This document shows, piece after piece, positions 12,418 to 24,510 of a stretch of DNA of 64,000 nucleotides (position 1 is the stretch's first letter; the number at the start of each line of letters is the position of its first letter). Position numbers and translations under genes: made by a program. This DNA is from Platynereis dumerilii (lineage: Eukaryota > Annelida > Polychaeta > Phyllodocida > Nereididae), in contig JAPTHN010000004.1 of assembly GCA_026936325.1 (NCBI GenBank), positions 44,347,289 to 44,411,288 of the forward strand. Reading direction: 5' to 3'. Under the pieces are notes generated by a model. It saw only the letters and a list, made by a program, of their open reading frames with translations. It was not told where the DNA came from and searched no databases.

Positions 12418-14188
12418 TAGTATAATGATAGAGGACTTCACAAAGATAGGAGGTTGTTATTATGGAGAATGCGCTCTCGACAACTAATTTGTAAAGACCC
12501 AAAACCGTAGCACAACTCCTACCGCACTGAATATTATGTCAACAAAATCTAAACCACAATCATCGATTTGACAGTTTACAAATTCACAGCGAAAAATAAA
12601 GTGAACAGTCGTACTGAATCAGTATAATACAGAGTAAAGAAAAACTTCATTGCACTACACCGAGTTGCGCCAAAAATAGCCCACAATCATTGAAACATTG
12701 ATTCTTCATAGTAAGCAGTAAATTAAAGCAAAACTTTGAAGTCGCCGCTGACTTCTTTTTTACTCCTTTTTGATAAGATTCCATCGAACATAAAAAGCAA
12801 CTTCTTGACACAAGTTTCCAGTCTGTTGCGGAGAACGCTAAATGGATTATTTTGAAGAAGCACTGCGAAAATTCAGGCGACATTTTCACAAAAACCTTGA
12901 TCTTCAAAAATTACGCTCAGAACAATACACACAAATTAGACATAAGAACATCAAGTTACTGTATTGATACAATTAAACTTAGTGACATGGAAGCTTACGG
13001 TCCAATACTTCACTTTACGTCCGATGTCAGATACCGTAGCACAGTCACAAAATTAGTAGTGAGCCTCCAATATATTTTACAGCACATCATTTAGAATTTC
13101 TCTGAGCACCCAACTGACTTTTTTCTCAGAATTTCTTCAGTTCGGATCTAGACATCTCTCCTGATAAGCGTACAGTTCGCATGTCTAGTTAACGGAGATA
13201 AAAGAAGCCAACGAAGTATTGCATGTTACACGTTATATAGTGACCATTAGCGAACATTCGTATTTCAAATGGAACCAGTTATCTTCCACTCCAGGTTAAG
13301 GACTGGTACACTCTGTGGAATACCATTAAAGAATCACATATATGCTCTGAATGCCCACACCTGAAGCACACTGTGTTCAAAAATAGACCTTGAATATTTA
13401 ACTGATAAAAGGACCATTATATTTCTTTACTCTTTTTTACTCAGTAAACCGACATCACGACACAGTCAGCAAAAGGCACAATACACAGTACATTTTGATC
13501 AATTCCCATGGGGCTAAATTCAGTGAAGACTTAAGTTGTGTTATCATTACTACATCTGCCACTCCACTAAAGGCCTTCTGTAAAAACCCACCAAAATCTG
13601 GAAAAAGAACAATCACAAATACATACATTCAAATACTGTAAGAAGTACAGGGAACATGACTTTAACAAGCAGAATAACATCAGAGTCAAACATTCTGCAG
13701 CACCAAGAGACTAAAAAGCCATGTGTATTGATTGAAGCACTTAAATCAGACACATCTTTCTCAGAAGACAGGCCAAGTGCTTCTGAATCACCTGTGAAGC
13801 ACCTGTAAAGTCACAACTTTCATCTTCTACAACAAAGAAAAAAACCACACTTGTTATTCTTGAAGGGTACAACTGAAGAAAGGAGACCTGTCTTCGGTAA
13901 GACTTAGTGTGAACAGAAATATGATCTATTCAGGAAAAAAAACAGCATTCAGAGAAATTTGAGATCATCTGATGACAGCAAAAACAATTCAGAAATAAAA
14001 GGAATATAAAAAAGGTTGACTTGTATATCGGTAGATCTGTATACATCATCGACTACGAATTCGAAAATTTTAATTAATGAAACTATAATTTATCTAATAT
14101 ACAATAGAACATTAAATATAAATATATATGATGCCTTCTATCAAATATCTTATCTATTCAACAAATCAGAATGAAAACTAAATATATC
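12418..14188. other. Unassigned sequence between two Tc1-type elements
   Basis: No gene, RNA gene or repeat recognised. Short frames at 12647-13094 on both strands are unremarkable. Confidence 0.45.
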
Positions 14189-14190
14189 TA

Positions 14191-15350
14191 CAGTTGCGGA
14201 CAAAAATATTCATACAGCTGAGTATTCTGCTTAAACTGGTATTTACAGGGATGCTAGGAGAAAAATTTCACTTTTAAGTCATTGCCCTAATCAATTGTCA
14301 TTGTCAAGAACTGCAAACTTAAGCATATCTCTGTTTTCAAGCTCAGGGGGCGCACAAACGAAAATTTCAGCATGACAAAAGTATTCATACAGCTCGAACA
14401 CCCTGGGTATAAAGTGCATCAAAAGCTTGAATTTCTATTCCAAATAATTTGTAACTTTCTGTGGCTTCTTTGAATAACCTCCTTGGAAGTTCTGAATGCT
14501 TTTTTGGGTGTTTTTATCTGTTTTGGTTGACCCATACCACCCTATAGCGCTGGTATCATTTTACCATTTAATGTATATGACATTTCTCAAAAGATGGCAA
14601 TAAGTCCATGAAGAATAATCTCATTTCTTCAAATGGTCCATCATAGTTTTCTTTATGCCATAGGTTGTGCCTGATGTAAACTACAAGAAGTTGCATTTGG
14701 TTTTACAAGATTTATACATGGGTACCAAATGCCTAGCGAAGTCTAGAAAGTTTTGCCCATTGAAATAGCATTGGGCCTTGGCCAATTTTTATCCTAGGTT
14801 TTTTGCATCATGTGCAAATCATCACCTGCATGCCACAAGTTTATTTTAGTCCAAATGAGAGTTTGCACTAATGATTAAAGCAAGCCATGAAACCAAATTT
14901 TACTTTGTGTGAGCATCTAGCTTGGCTTAGCGAGCATCTTTGCAGAAGTCTCACATACATTTAATGGTAAAATGATACCGGCGCTATAGGGTGGTATGGG
15001 TCAACCAAAACAGATAAAAACACCCAAAAAAGCACTCAGGACTTCTAAGGAGGTTATCCAAAGAAGCCACAGAAAGTTACAAATTATTTGGAATAGAAAT
15101 TCAAGCTTTTGATGCACTTTATACCCAGCATGTTCGAGCTGTATGAATACTTTTGTCTTGTTGAAATTTTACTTTAGTGTGCTCCCTGAGCTTGAAAACA
15201 GAGATATGCCTAAGTTTGCAGTGCTTGACAATGATAATTGATTAGGGCAATGACTTAAAAGTGAAATTTTTCTCCTCGCATCCCTGAATCAAGAGTAAAT
15301 ACCAGGTATGTGCAGATACTCAGCTGTATGAATATTTTTGTCCGCGACTG
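14191..15350. mobile_element. Long-TIR Tc1/mariner-type MITE, 1.16 kb
   Basis: It begins 'cagttgcggacaaaaatatt' and ends with the complementary '..ttttgtccgcgactg', flanked by TA on each side (14189-14190, 15351-15352). The inverted repeats are about 390-400 bp each (14191-14580 and 14951-15350), leaving a loop of about 370 bp (14581-14950) with no transposase. The CAGT terminus and TA target fit Tc1/mariner. The arms differ by scattered substitutions and small indels, so the element is not recent. Transcribed, it would form a very long hairpin RNA. Confidence 0.9.
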
Positions 15351-15352
15351 TA

Positions 15353-16535
15353 TATACACCAATATGAATAATATGTGTGTTGTCGGAATAATTCATTCTC
15401 AATTTATATCTAAATACGAATTACATACATGTATCATTGGCCTTACCTTTACCTGTTAGATACGAAACTTCTCATATATATATATATAAGGATATTATAA
15501 AAAGAGTGAACAGGAAAAATAGCGAATATTGCTTCACACGACATAGCTGCGAGCACCACAGGGGAACATATCTCATTGTCGCACAGAATATCCCGGAGCG
15601 ATATAAAACATATACTTATTTTTTGCAGATGTAATGCGTACTTATTTTTGTATATCAGATGTCCTGAGGCTGGTGCACAATGGAAAGGTCACCAAACAAT
15701 AAACCATATCCACATTCTGCACTTGTACAATGCATGTACAGAGAAAAATATTAATTCCCATACACGAGCATTGAGCAATGTGCATTGAAATGACGATTTT
15801 CAAAAAATCTGTTACATTGTACGAATGTCTGGATGTCCATAAACGATGAAGTAAAACTGATGATCATTTTTCTTTCAATTGCATCAACTGTTCTCAAGAA
15901 ATGATTGAAATGTGCATGTAAATTGTCATAGCTATTGGACCCATCTATCTATATATCTAATATATCCATCTATCTACTAACCTACCTGTCTATCTGTCTT
16001 ACCAATTTTCTAGTATTTGTCTTCACTCAGCTCCATATTTCATCTCTCTCCCTGTCTTCATCTACTGACTGCCAATCCATCTATCTATCAAGCCTTCATC
16101 ACTCAACTTTGCTCACTATAGACACTGTATATTATCCATGTTTATCCTTTTTCACCCTATAAGGTGTCTCATTGAGAATCCCTTGTCTCTGAACAATGAT
16201 ACTCAAAATTCGGAGTCTCCGACTGCATTCTCCACGGGTATTGTGCGGCTTATGATGCTATCCGCTTGAGTATCCGAGTGAAATAATCAAGATATGAAAT
16301 GCAAAGTTGAGAGGAAGTCTCTCGAATGATATTCTGATTGTCAACGATCCATCTTTGCAAAGAGACGCAAAGGTCTGGAACTGTGGAACTGCTGAGGGTC
16401 TACAATACTGCACAAAAAGTTTCCTCGTGAAATCGCAAGAGATACCAGCTTCAACACAAAGTTGATAGGTAATAACCGGTACTTATAAACAAACTTATAC
16501 TGCCAGGTTTCTTAGAAAGGGATGGAGGTTAACTC
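15353..16535. repeat. AT-rich stretch with TA and TATC microsatellites
   Basis: A TA run lies near 15474-15489, and a long imperfect TATC/TCTA region spans about 15940-16100. The frame translating as ISIYLLTYLSIC-like peptide over 15935-16162 is a product of that microsatellite. Otherwise nothing is recognised. Confidence 0.6.
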
Positions 16536-16676
16536 TGGGCTCCAGGTCCAATTCCAGCTCTTGTTGGACAGCAGTTTCAATCATCCTTCACCTCATTTCT
16601 TCGTCTTCCCCCCATCTTACTTTGAATTACTGACTTTACAGATACTGGACTTAAATCCCTCACATCCATCCATCAG
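16536..16676 (+). repeat. SINE family C copy, diverged
   Basis: It contains 'cagctcttgttggacagcag', 'tcaatcatccttcacctca', 'gactttacagatactgga' and a CATCCATCCATC tail (about 16664-16675), matching the order of blocks in the copies at 2097-2234 and 51612-51795. It is the most diverged member of the family here, so probably the oldest. Confidence 0.55.
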
Positions 16677-17225
16677 CTAAGTTTCCATCATGCTGGGGTT
16701 ATGTGAAATGATAAATTTGTACAGTTGTACTGTGTCTTGTGGAACCCAGCCTCTGCCAAGCTTTCATCCAGCCACAGTCAAGTCTAAGTCGAGCTTCAGT
16801 AGAGCCCGAGTAGAGCTACCGTTGGACGCAGGGTAGAAAAGACTACATTTTAAATTCATAAGATTCCTAGACCTCTAAACCAGCCTCATAAATCTACCCC
16901 AGGATGATTTATTTGTCTCCGCTTCGGAAAAGAACGTTTCCATAACAACGCATCCATAACAACAATGGTATCCATAACGACGTATACATACAAGAAGTCA
17001 TCACTTGAGTCATCACTGCCAAGCCGCTTGGCTCAGGTCGCAGGTCGTCTTTTTTATTCTTTTTCTCTTTCTGTTGTTCTTTTCTTTCATTTGTAGTCTT
17101 CATCACTTCTTACTTTTCTTACTTCCATCTCCACTTTCTATCATTTTGCTTTTTTGGCCTCGATGATCCTCTCTTTACGATCTGCCTCTAGTTCCTAGTT
17201 TGTTTGTCAATGTCACTCATCCAAT

Positions 17226-17630
17226 TGTGTACTTGAAGCTTTGACACCGTATTAATCATGCATAGTATCATAGAATCCTTTCGTATATTCCACAGTGTAA
17301 GGTATAAGGGAGTCTATGGCATGGTCCATTTAGTTGCATTGTGATTAATACAGTCCTGAGTGCTTTGGGTACAAATACATAGTACTATAATGAATCAACT
17401 TACAGGTTCCTCAGAATCTACCTCCAAAACAATTTATTCATAACATGATTAATATAGTCTTAGACTTGGGAGTGCATCAGGGGCTAATATCTCAAAACTA
17501 CAAAAGTATTGGTGAACTCCAAAACCTAAAGCAGTGTATACCTCTGCCGAGTTATTCATTGCATGATTAATATAGGCCACAGTTCAATGGGCGCTAATAC
17601 GTCAAAACGACAAAAGTATCGGTGAACCCG
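17226..17630. repeat. Degenerate tandem repeat, about 115-bp period
   Basis: Units share 'gattaatacagtc' or 'atgattaatatag' (about 17342, 17450, 17567), followed by a stretch like 'gggctaatatctcaaaac' or 'gggcgctaatacgtcaaaac' and 'acaaaagtat.ggtgaac' in the last two units. The last two units are clearly related; the first is weaker. Confidence 0.5.
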
Positions 17631-18482
17631 GGCAAAGGAAAGCTGCCAACGCTGGCTGAATCCAACTAACGCCTCTTGCATCTAGCTAGATGTATTGGTT
17701 GCATTCAACTGGAATGGATTGTGGGGTGACTGATTGGTCTTCTTACAATTGCTTCATTCCTTCTATCCCTAGCAATTAGGGGATAATAAAAGAGTGCTCC
17801 CACCGCTTTAAACAATTGACGGTTTCCCAATCTCCTTAATCACCCCGCAACTCGCTTCCTGAATCAGTTCTCACAGTTCCCAAACTCCTTAATCCACATT
17901 TTCACACTTCCAATGCAACAGATGACCTCCTTCCCAATTTAAAATTCTAATCCGGAGAACGGAGTATTCTCCGACATATGCCGAACAAACACAATGTTTC
18001 TCATTAAAGTTTGAATTTACTTTTATCAGAGAAAGCGACAGAAAAAATCAGTGCAACAGAATGGTTTAAGATAATCTTAAACTCATTGTTATGCACCTTG
18101 TCTGAATTTCTGTATAAATGTATGCAAATCAAAACAGTGCGTAACATGATACAGATTGGTCAAGCATTGCAAGAAATTGAAAGAAAAAGCCAACCAAATC
18201 CCTTAAACCTAATTCAGTAATTGGTATTTGGTCTCAATCATTCCTACTTCGGTTTGTGGAAATACTATATACATGTAGCTACGTATATCATCACCAATGG
18301 TGTGGTTTTCTATGCAAAAAACCTCTCAGGATTTCATAATCCGAATTTGTCCTAAATCAGTTAAGAGTGCACAGTTCCACAATGTCAGCTTCTAACACCG
18401 ATCAAATATAAAATAATGTAATATTCAAGAATACAGCAAGTCTATATAGTCTGCAATGGCCAGGAAAAGAACCCGGGTCCTG

Positions 18483-18603
18483 CCATTGTGTTTCGGCACC
18501 TCGACAGTGTAAATTGATCTAATTTACTTGAAAACCCCTCAGCTTAGCACTGTGTTTTGGTACCTCGACTTGTAAATTAATCAAATTTACTTGAAAACCT
18601 CTC
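18483..18603. repeat. Two-unit tandem repeat, about 64 bp
   Basis: Two adjacent units share 'tgtgttt.gg.acctcgac', 'gtaaatt.at', 'aatttacttgaaaacc'. The inner 'gtaaatt' and 'aatttac' are complementary, so each unit can form a small hairpin. Confidence 0.7.
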
Positions 18604-20218
18604 TGACAAGCATAGAACAACAGTACAATGTCATGTACATCAAAAACTTATCATAATATGCACTTTAAACTACCAATTCGGGACACGACATTTATATCAG
18701 GCACGGAGTTCATCAAATGTGTTTTCTTTCCTTTTTTGTCTCCCTCCTCTTCAGCTCTTGCCCAATTCAAAATGGGACACTTTTTCTCCTTCTTCTTTAA
18801 TTAGCTAGTTATCCCACCTTTGGAAGAAAAGCACATAAAGCCAGTGTTTCCTTTGATTAGAAATTGAAGTTTCCTGCCCCTGATGGAAGTTGTTCACCAA
18901 GTGTGATTAAAGAATCCATCTTGACAGTAACAGCTCTTTTGGGGAGTGGCTCAGAATACTGCAGTGATGGTGTGCTACAGATTCAGGCCATTTCTTATGT
19001 GTTTGTACAGAAGAGATATGTTTTCTTGATCCTTTATTATTTTGGATATTCCACAATTTGCACAATGCATATACAGCTTCGACAGTGGTTTTTTGTGACA
19101 ATTTCAATTGTCATTATCTATGTTACAGATGTGAAGCACCAAGTGATAACATTTCTGTATGAAATCAGTTGTGTCACTGCAGGACATATCTTTTACATTG
19201 AATTATTCTATTTGTCACAGAGAGACATGTGACATCACCGGTGAATGTTACGACTCACAGTCGCACACATTCGGAGCATTTTGGCAATCACTTGTGTTTC
19301 TGCAACTGTAAGTAGTAAGTTGATCATGAAGGAAGCAGTATAAGCAATCACCAGATACTGGACCTGGGATACAGTACATTATCTGGACAAGCTAGTATGT
19401 ACGTCTCTAGTTACCTTAACCATCTTTGTTCTACAATAACACAAGAAACAATATAAAATTCTAGACTGAACAAAAAGACATCTTGAAAATGTCAAGGTCT
19501 CTCCGATGTCCTCAAAGACTTTTGAAGCAAATTTTTGTCACAGCGAATCTTAATTTTGACGTCGCCGATAACTCAAAAATCAAGACATCTGATGATCAAG
19601 AATGGCACTTCTCGAAAATCTCATTAGAGAGCAATAGCCAGAGGGGGTTTTTGGTATTCTCCAAGAAAATTTAATGTTCTTGACATGTCCCTTATGGGAC
19701 GCTTTTAATAATCTTCTGATTAGCCCCAGGACCAGCGAACGTTGTGACACGGGTGCTGAATGAAAGACGCAATGACGTCGCAGTTATTTTGTGCTGTGCA
19801 AGTTTCCAAGTTGGTTGGTACAGTGCCACTAATACTTTCAATCTGTTAACCAAAAATGCAGTACATAATTTTGAATTGGAATTTTTTGCGCAAGCCACTA
19901 ATTATTAGATGACATGATTGTGAGGCACATTAAGATCACTATGTGGAAAGATAGGGGTTTATACTCAACATCTATACCCTAAATGAAAGGAAGTGTACCA
20001 TTAAACATTAATCGAGCTAAATATTTTTCATATAAAATGGGAGAATGTTGAAGCCACAACCTAACATCAACAGATTTAAGGCCACATAAAAGTCAATTTC
20101 TATCTTAATCCATTACTGAGTTCAAATAAGCCACCAAACCAGACTAATATCAACCCCACTAATCTCCTATCTAAGAAAGAAGCCAAGAAACAACAGGTTG
20201 GTAAACAAACACCTCATG
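18604..20218. other. Unassigned sequence
   Basis: A frame of 122 codons (18864-19232, plus) is the longest here and is hydrophobic, but it has no recognisable family, no splice context and no start context worth noting. It may be chance. No other feature is recognised. Confidence 0.4.
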
Positions 20219-20407
20219 CACTCTAAAAAATTTCAGACAAAATTGGTTTTTTAGATTCAAAATGGTTTTTTGAAAAACCAAATTTCAATGCAAAAAACCA
20301 ACATGGATTTTTTTAAAAATCCATGTTGGTTTTGCATTGAAATTTGGTTTTTCAAAAAACCATTTTGAATCTAAAAAACCAATTTTGTCCCGACATTTTT
20401 TAGAGTA
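20219..20407. mobile_element. Near-perfect palindromic MITE (foldback hairpin)
   Basis: Two arms of about 92 bp are almost exact reverse complements, meeting near 20312 inside 'ggatttttttaaaaatcc'. The termini 'cactctaaaaaat' and 'attttttagagta' match the MITE at 8343-8528, which has almost the same length. The strong arm identity suggests a young copy. Transcripts would form a hairpin RNA. Confidence 0.85.
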
Positions 20408-21544
20408 TGTCATAACTAAATCATGAGACTCAACATCTAAAAATATCCACCTCAACTCCCCATCTCTCCATGAGTAAACAACCCAATGTCTCAGTGGTTC
20501 AATCAGGCAACTAAGTGAAGGAATTGAAAGCTGTTGAAGTCAATTTTGCCTGAGGTTATGAGGAAAAACCTCTTGAAAAACATCTCCAAAAGTTAATAAA
20601 GCTCACTTCATATGCTTTATAACATATCGGCACGAACCTCTAAAGATATATATTAATTTAGATACAGAAGAAACTTCAAGAGAATTGGGAAATGAAAAGA
20701 TAATATATTAGAATTTATAGAAATTGAGAAAATATGTTGTAGGGTAAAATATATTCATGGCATGAGTCATTCAATATAAAGGATTTCATTTTTTATAATA
20801 AAAGGAAGTCTAAAGATGTAGATAAATTTAGTGAAATGTCAAGGTCTTGTTGATCTATTGGGCCATAACACTGAAATAAGATATGACATGAAAAAAATGA
20901 CAGTACACATGACTTTGGCACCTGCTCATTGTATCCGTATCACTCAAAATGAGCTTTCATGACTCATGAAATACAATTTTCTTTTCAAATATTCCAGCTT
21001 GTGGAAAACTTGTGAAACCAAATTCTTCAATAACTATTCTTTTATGAAGAATGCATAATGAAACAGCATGGGAACATTGAGAAGCCAGTCATATCATTAA
21101 CAACTTTAAGTTCAATGTTCATTAATAATAAAGAAACTGCAGTGAATTTAACAAATTTTATGAAACTCGCAGAAACATTGCTTCAATGTCAAGACGTCAA
21201 GATGTCCTTCCCAAGTCACTGACTCGAAATATTAACAACTCAAGTAAGATAATTATTTCTAATAAAGGCACTGCTGTCAATTCTTTTAATAAAACTCACA
21301 AGAACATTCATGGCTATGATGTCAAGACGTCATTCCGTCAGTGACAAGACATCGAAAAATTTCATTTCGCGTCATTCGGAAATCGTCGATCCACTTGTTC
21401 GTGAAACAATATCATATATTGGAGAAAGCGGGAGGCGCAGATTGAGTTTGTCAAGAACAAAAGCTAGAGTAAACACAAGGCTGTAAATTAAGACAGGAGT
21501 CTATGGATTTACAGGCAACAGGAGATGGATACAAACAAGCCAGA

Positions 21545-21985
21545 TAAACAGCAGGCAAAACGCCGATATTGTGAACCGATATTGCCAAGCGATATTGCAA
21601 AGTGATATAGCAAAGTGATATTGTGAAGTTGTATTGCTGCAGCAGGTTTAGACACATGTAGTCTGCAGCTATTGCTTTGTAAGTACATTGTGTTATACTG
21701 GCTGTTTTTTGGAAAATACCAAAAAAGAAAAAAACGTTCAACTGACGCATGATATTGATGAGTGACATTGCAAAGTGATATTGCGAAGCGACAATATCAA
21801 TCTGTATTGCCAGAACACGTTTTCGGTACATGCAGTTCCTATATATTGCAAGCAGTTTGTAGGTAATACACAGGGCAGTTTGAGACAAAAAATACATAAA
21901 ACTGTTGATATTGTGAAGCAATATTTCAAAATGATACTTCACGGGCACATATGGCTTGTAGATATTGCAGACAATAAAAAATTCA
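21545..21985. repeat. GATATTG-based minisatellite with 175-bp higher-order unit
   Basis: Short units of about 12-13 bp built on 'gatattgcaaag' or 'gatattgtgaag' recur at 21570-21650, 21765-21810 and 21905-21975, each block followed by a similar downstream segment, giving a higher-order period near 175 bp. A 191-codon minus-strand frame (21451-22026) covers the array and its peptide repeats with it; I do not regard it as a gene. Confidence 0.6.
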
Positions 21986-23987
21986 AGCAGAACCATTTCG
22001 TGGCGGTACCTGTTGCATCGATTCAACCTTAAATTATGCTCTCCATCTTATTTGTTCTTTTGTTTTTTCAATTTTTGCTAATTTTTCTTACTTTATACGA
22101 AATGCGAGGCACAGCAAGACATGTCCGGGCATTCACAAGTTGTTAATGTAACTTATGTAGTCCAAATCATGAAAATTGACACATTTTCCAACAAAATCTA
22201 TAGAATTTTTCTGATAAACTCCCTCTTCAGGCATAAAAGCCTTTCACAGTCTTCTATTGAGCAGTATAACAACTTAGTTTTAGCAGGCTACTAATTATAA
22301 AATTCAGTATAGGCTAATTAAACTTTAAAATTCAAATATCAGACCAATATTGAGTTTCTCTTCCACTTATATATTCATAGAACAGAGAAAGTTGATTAAA
22401 AATTGCTATTAGCCTTATTACTCTGTAAACTTGGTAGGTTTTAGTTTCATCATTAAACAAACAATCAATTTTTTCATTATTCAGCGGCACAGTCTAAAAA
22501 TGCCTAGATCAACAAGTAACATATTCTGCAAGTTGAGAGAACATGCATTGCCAGGCAATATAAGGGACTATATTGGCATCAGTTGAGGACATGTTAAAAA
22601 CATCTGTCAAGTTGTCTTACTACAGTGTTCTGCAGCAACATTGGGAAAAGGTTACAGGCAATTTCATTACCATGCGATTCTTGTCATTCACACTTGGCTG
22701 TGATTAATCAATGCTAAACCAGCACTTACTACGTTTGATAAATCAAATGTGTGACGTTCTGTTGTTTCTGAACCAATCAGATTAACTAAAAATGACATGT
22801 ATTTGGTGGATCTAGAACCTAAGAATCACGTACTAATGAAATCACCTGTAATGAAAATAAGACTAAATCATTTACAGATATTACATGTATACATTTTATC
22901 TGTCCATATAAATAATGATATTTTGCATGTATGACAGGAACTATCTTAGTTTTTTTAAATTGAATTCTAATGATCAAAGCGTTTTTGTTCGACTTTATAC
23001 AGTGCAATGATGATTGTTTCACATGAAGTAAAACTTTTCATAGTTTTATTGAAATCAGTTATCAGATCATCTGTTGAGCAGACTTGAGGGCAGAAACTTT
23101 TGACTTTCGACTATGTGCCAAAAATAGATAGCAAGACAATTAGAAGCAGCTGCACAAGCAGAAATTCTGTGAATGAAAGCCCTGATAAAATCTCCAGCAC
23201 TGGTTAACCTCAGTAAAAAAAAGTCAATAGAAGGAGTGCTCTGTTATTGCCATATGCACTAAGGAATCCATATCAGACTATAAGTTAGTGCAGGAGAGCA
23301 CCAAGAGACCAACTACACTGCAGAAAGCCATATAAATAATTTATTTCTATTCCTCAAAAAAATATTACATAATAAAATTACAAGAGAAAAGACAAAATAT
23401 AACAAATTGTCTGGTGCATTACATAGTATAGAGATCCCAGAACCTGACCTGGGAAAGGGCAGAGGAAGTAGGCCAAAACAAACCAGAGTCAGGTGTAAGG
23501 AGGTGTGAGACATGTGATATGATGACCTTCAACAAAAACACTCTTGAAAACAAAACTTTCATGCTAATTAGCATTAATGATCAGAATAAATACCAACTAC
23601 CTATAACAGTGACAGAAGAACAGGTAAGTCAAATTTGAATAACTTATGAAGTCTCTTCAAATATACACTTTAACTTGGAACACTTTTATTTTAAATAGGC
23701 GAAAATGCCCCCACTCATTGGCAAATCGATCAATACTGATCGTACAATATGTACCATCCAAGACAAGTGCAAGTGTCGCAGCCGCAGCCAAACCTCAATC
23801 CCTGAACGCAGCTCCTGGGCAGCAACCAAATGGCCAGACGGCTTAACTCAGCACCGTCAACCGAGGGATGAAAAATGTGCAAACACCGAAATACGCTTCT
23901 CAAACAAACCGACAATGGTGCTCCTCTGACGGTCAATCTTAGCTCACTTTTCTGTTTGCCGAACAAATAAATCTCTCCGACAGAAAG
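21986..23987. other. Unassigned sequence
   Basis: No exon or repeat recognised. The stretch 23740-23960 is locally more GC-rich and open in three frames, but the translations are unfamiliar. Confidence 0.4.
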
Positions 23988-24510
23988 ATTGCTGACTTGC
24001 GGGGCCCGCTGTCAGTTGTTGAAGATGGAGAGGGGAGTCGACCGCTTTGGAGATTTTAGGTAAGGAATCAGTTCTAGGTACAAAGGATAGTAGTAAGTAT
24101 TAAGGGAGATAGGTTGGTTGGTAGGTGTGTTTAAGGTACAGCAAGATAGAAGATACATGTATAGCTTGATAGACAAATTGCTGATTATGAGGCCACTGTC
24201 AGTTGTTGAAGATGCAGAGAGGAGTCAGCCTCTTTGGAGATTTTACGAAATGAATTGGTATTGTACAAAGGATGGTAGTGAGCATGAAGTGAGGTAGGTT
24301 GGTTGGTAGGTGTGATTTTAGGTGTAGCAAGATAGAACGTATAGCTAGATAAACATATTGCTGACTAGAGCAGCCCACTGTTATAGAGTTGATGAAAAGA
24401 GTTGTTGACTGCTCTGGAGATTTTTAGTATAAGTACAAAAGCTGGTAGTAGGTTTTTAATGAAGGAATGTTGGTTGGTTAATGTGTGGGTAGCTTTGAAA
24501 ATTAGGTAGA
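23988..24510. repeat. Three-unit tandem repeat, about 185-bp period
   Basis: Units start at 'attgctgacttgcgggg' (23988), 'attgctgattatgagg' (24178) and 'attgctgactagagcag' (24357). Shared blocks in order are 'ctgtcagttgttgaagatg', 'ctttggagatttta', 'acaaaggat.gtagt', 'ggttggttggtaggtgtg' and 'agcaagatagaa'. Divergence increases toward the third unit. Confidence 0.8.

Noticed and set aside
18864-19232. 122-codon plus-strand frame with hydrophobic segments
   Set aside because: No recognisable family, AT-rich hydrophobic bias explains the apparent membrane segments, and an antisense frame is also open.
21451-22026. 191-codon minus-strand open frame
   Set aside because: The peptide repeats (YHF.I.L.NI-like) follow the underlying GATATTG minisatellite, there are many Cys/Tyr/Ile residues without a fold signature, and no splice or start context supports it.
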